Origin: an uncultured Clostridia bacterium
Lineage (GTDB): Bacteria; Bacillota; Clostridia; Christensenellales; Aristaeellaceae
DNA: 6,377 nucleotides
Direction: 5' to 3'
NCBI GenBank assembly: GCA_946626395.1
Contig: CAMOUF010000054.1
Coordinates: forward strand, 1-6,377
Below, piece after piece: positions 5,764 to 6,377 of this stretch. The notes under the pieces were generated by a model. It searched no databases. It was given only the letters and a program-made list of their open reading frames with translations, and was not told where the DNA came from. Made by a program: the position numbers and the translations under genes. Within the stretch, counting starts at the first letter, position 1. Each line of letters opens with the position of its first letter.

Positions 5764-5879
5764 CCCCCTCCGAGAAAGCAATCAAGGAATTGATAGACGC
5801 TGATCTTCCTTTTCCAATGCTTTATGGAGGAAAAAACCATGAATGGATTGATGTTCCCACAAGATTTTGCACTGAACCA
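5764..5879 (+). repeat. AT-rich intergenic repeat, copy B
   Basis: This is the second copy of the repeat found at 4784-4898, in the same orientation and 980 bases further on, so the pair flanks sleB as direct repeats. The first 37 bases match at 35 positions; identity falls afterwards. The ATCAA/TTGAT stem is kept, with loop GGAA here against AGAA in copy A. TTGATA (5790-5795) with TCCAAT (5813-5818), 17 bases apart, is a weak promoter-like pair (5 of 6 and 4 of 6), but its -10 half is not conserved in copy A. The right boundary is approximate. It fills most of the sleB-ypeB gap. Confidence 0.7.
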
Positions 5880-5930
5880 ATTTTTCGTGCATCGCCTTAT
5901 CCTTTGCAATGACCCAAGGAGGATTTCCTC

Positions 5931-6377
5931 ATGCGAAAGCGCATCTTTCCCATTGCCCTGCTCGTCCTGCTGCTGGGCCTGTCCGCGGTGTCCGGGGTGG
6001 CGGTGCGGGCCATTCACCGGTCCGAGCGCAGCGAAGCCCGGCTCCGGGAGATATACGACGGGGCCATCCTCTCTGCCCTGCGGCAGATGGAGGACATGGA
6101 ATTGGCGCTGAACAAGGCGCTCCTTTCTTCCCAGCAGGGCCCCGAGGCCCAATACCTGAACCAGGTCAGCGCCGGGGCGGCCCAGGTGCAGCGCAGCCTG
6201 TCCCTGCTGCCCCTGTCCCACGCTGCCACCCAGGCCGCCGTGAAATTTGCCAATCAGGCGGCGGATTACACCAGCGTTTTATTAAAAGAAGCATCGTTCA
6301 CAGACCGGGACGCGGAGCAGCTGAACGCCCTGATCACCGCCTGCGCGGACTGCGCCTCGTCGCTGGCCCGGGCGCGG
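5931..6377 (+). CDS. ypeB: germination protein YpeB, N-terminal part
   Basis: The frame is open to the right edge, giving 149 codons without a stop. ATG 5931 follows AAGGAGG (5916-5922) with an 8-base gap. The product starts MRKRIFPIALLVLLLGLSAV, a basic N-terminus followed by a single hydrophobic segment (about residues 5-25), a signal anchor. After it come YDGAILSALRQMEDMELALN, LLSSQQGPEAQYLNQVSAGA, QRSLSLLPLSH and FANQAADYTSVLL. This is the helical N-terminal half of YpeB, including the LP-L and Q-x-x-DY features of the family. YpeB holds or protects SleB in the spore and is normally encoded directly after sleB, which supports both calls. The C-terminal PepSY-type repeats would lie outside the window. 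GAGG at 5919-5922 can pair with CCTC at 5927-5930, a weak fold over the ribosome binding site. Confidence 0.88.
   Translation, partial: MRKRIFPIALLVLLLGLSAVSGVAVRAIHRSERSEARLREIYDGAILSALRQMEDMELALNKALLSSQQGPEAQYLNQVSAGAAQVQRSLSLLPLSHAATQAAVKFANQAADYTSVLLKEASFTDRDAEQLNALITACADCASSLARAR

Noticed and set aside
5715..5912. A 65-codon + strand frame beginning with TTG inside the 22-bp hairpin and ending just before the ypeB ribosome binding site.
   Set aside because: The start lies in a hairpin arm without a ribosome binding site, and the frame is broken in the sister repeat. It is treated as repeat sequence.
5919..5930. Possible translation-control hairpin masking the ypeB ribosome binding site (GAGG with CCTC).
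   Set aside because: The stem has only about 4 bp with a 4-base loop, too weak to claim as a regulatory element.
5824..6111. A + strand reading frame starting in repeat copy B, with GGAGG before an ATG at 5839, overlapping the start of ypeB.
   Set aside because: Its second half is only the alternate frame of ypeB, and copy A of the repeat does not preserve the frame. No domain is recognisable.
1..6377. CRISPR arrays, tRNA or rRNA genes, toxin-antitoxin or phage-defence genes.
   Set aside because: I saw no regularly spaced direct repeats, cloverleaf-like segments or recognisable proteins of these classes in the window.

Overview
The window reads as part of a high-GC, spore-forming member of the Firmicutes (class Clostridia), probably an uncultured gut-type lineage. 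The evidence is a germination gene pair (sleB, ypeB), a clostridial-type adenylosuccinate synthetase, lysine/peptidoglycan genes of the LL-diaminopimelate aminotransferase route, and strong AGGAGG-type ribosome binding sites. The species cannot be named from this sequence. All genes lie on the + strand.

Layout: (1) 1-423, the C-terminal end of arginyl-tRNA synthetase (argS). (2) 482-1318, diaminopimelate epimerase (dapF). (3) about 1319-2018, an AT-rich island with a complete REP-associated (RAYT/Y1-type) transposase gene. A GC-rich palindrome occurs twice here in opposite orientation, once inside the transposase reading frame and once just after its stop codon. (4) 2114-3322, LL-diaminopimelate aminotransferase (dapL). 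(5) 3323-3460, a leader with two hairpins, the second carrying a perfect TTGACA in its apex. (6) 3461-4738, purA. (7) 4739-5040, a non-coding stretch holding a GC hairpin, copy A of an AT-rich repeat of about 115 nt, an intrinsic terminator and a good candidate forespore (sigma-G/F) promoter. (8) 5041-5691, sleB. (9) 5692-5930, a non-coding stretch with a perfect 22-bp hairpin and copy B of the same repeat. (10) 5931 to the right edge, the N-terminal part of ypeB.

How the genes fit together: DapL converts tetrahydrodipicolinate to LL-diaminopimelate in one step, and DapF epimerises this to meso-diaminopimelate for lysine and the cell wall, so dapF and dapL form a pathway pair now separated by the transposase island. 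SleB is a spore-cortex lytic enzyme, and YpeB is the partner normally needed for SleB to accumulate in the spore. PurA and ArgS are housekeeping enzymes.

No wholly new protein system is visible. The most interesting unexplained signals are non-coding: the repeat pair flanking sleB, the long hairpins whose stems share a core, and the RAYT gene that carries a copy of its own palindrome within its codons.
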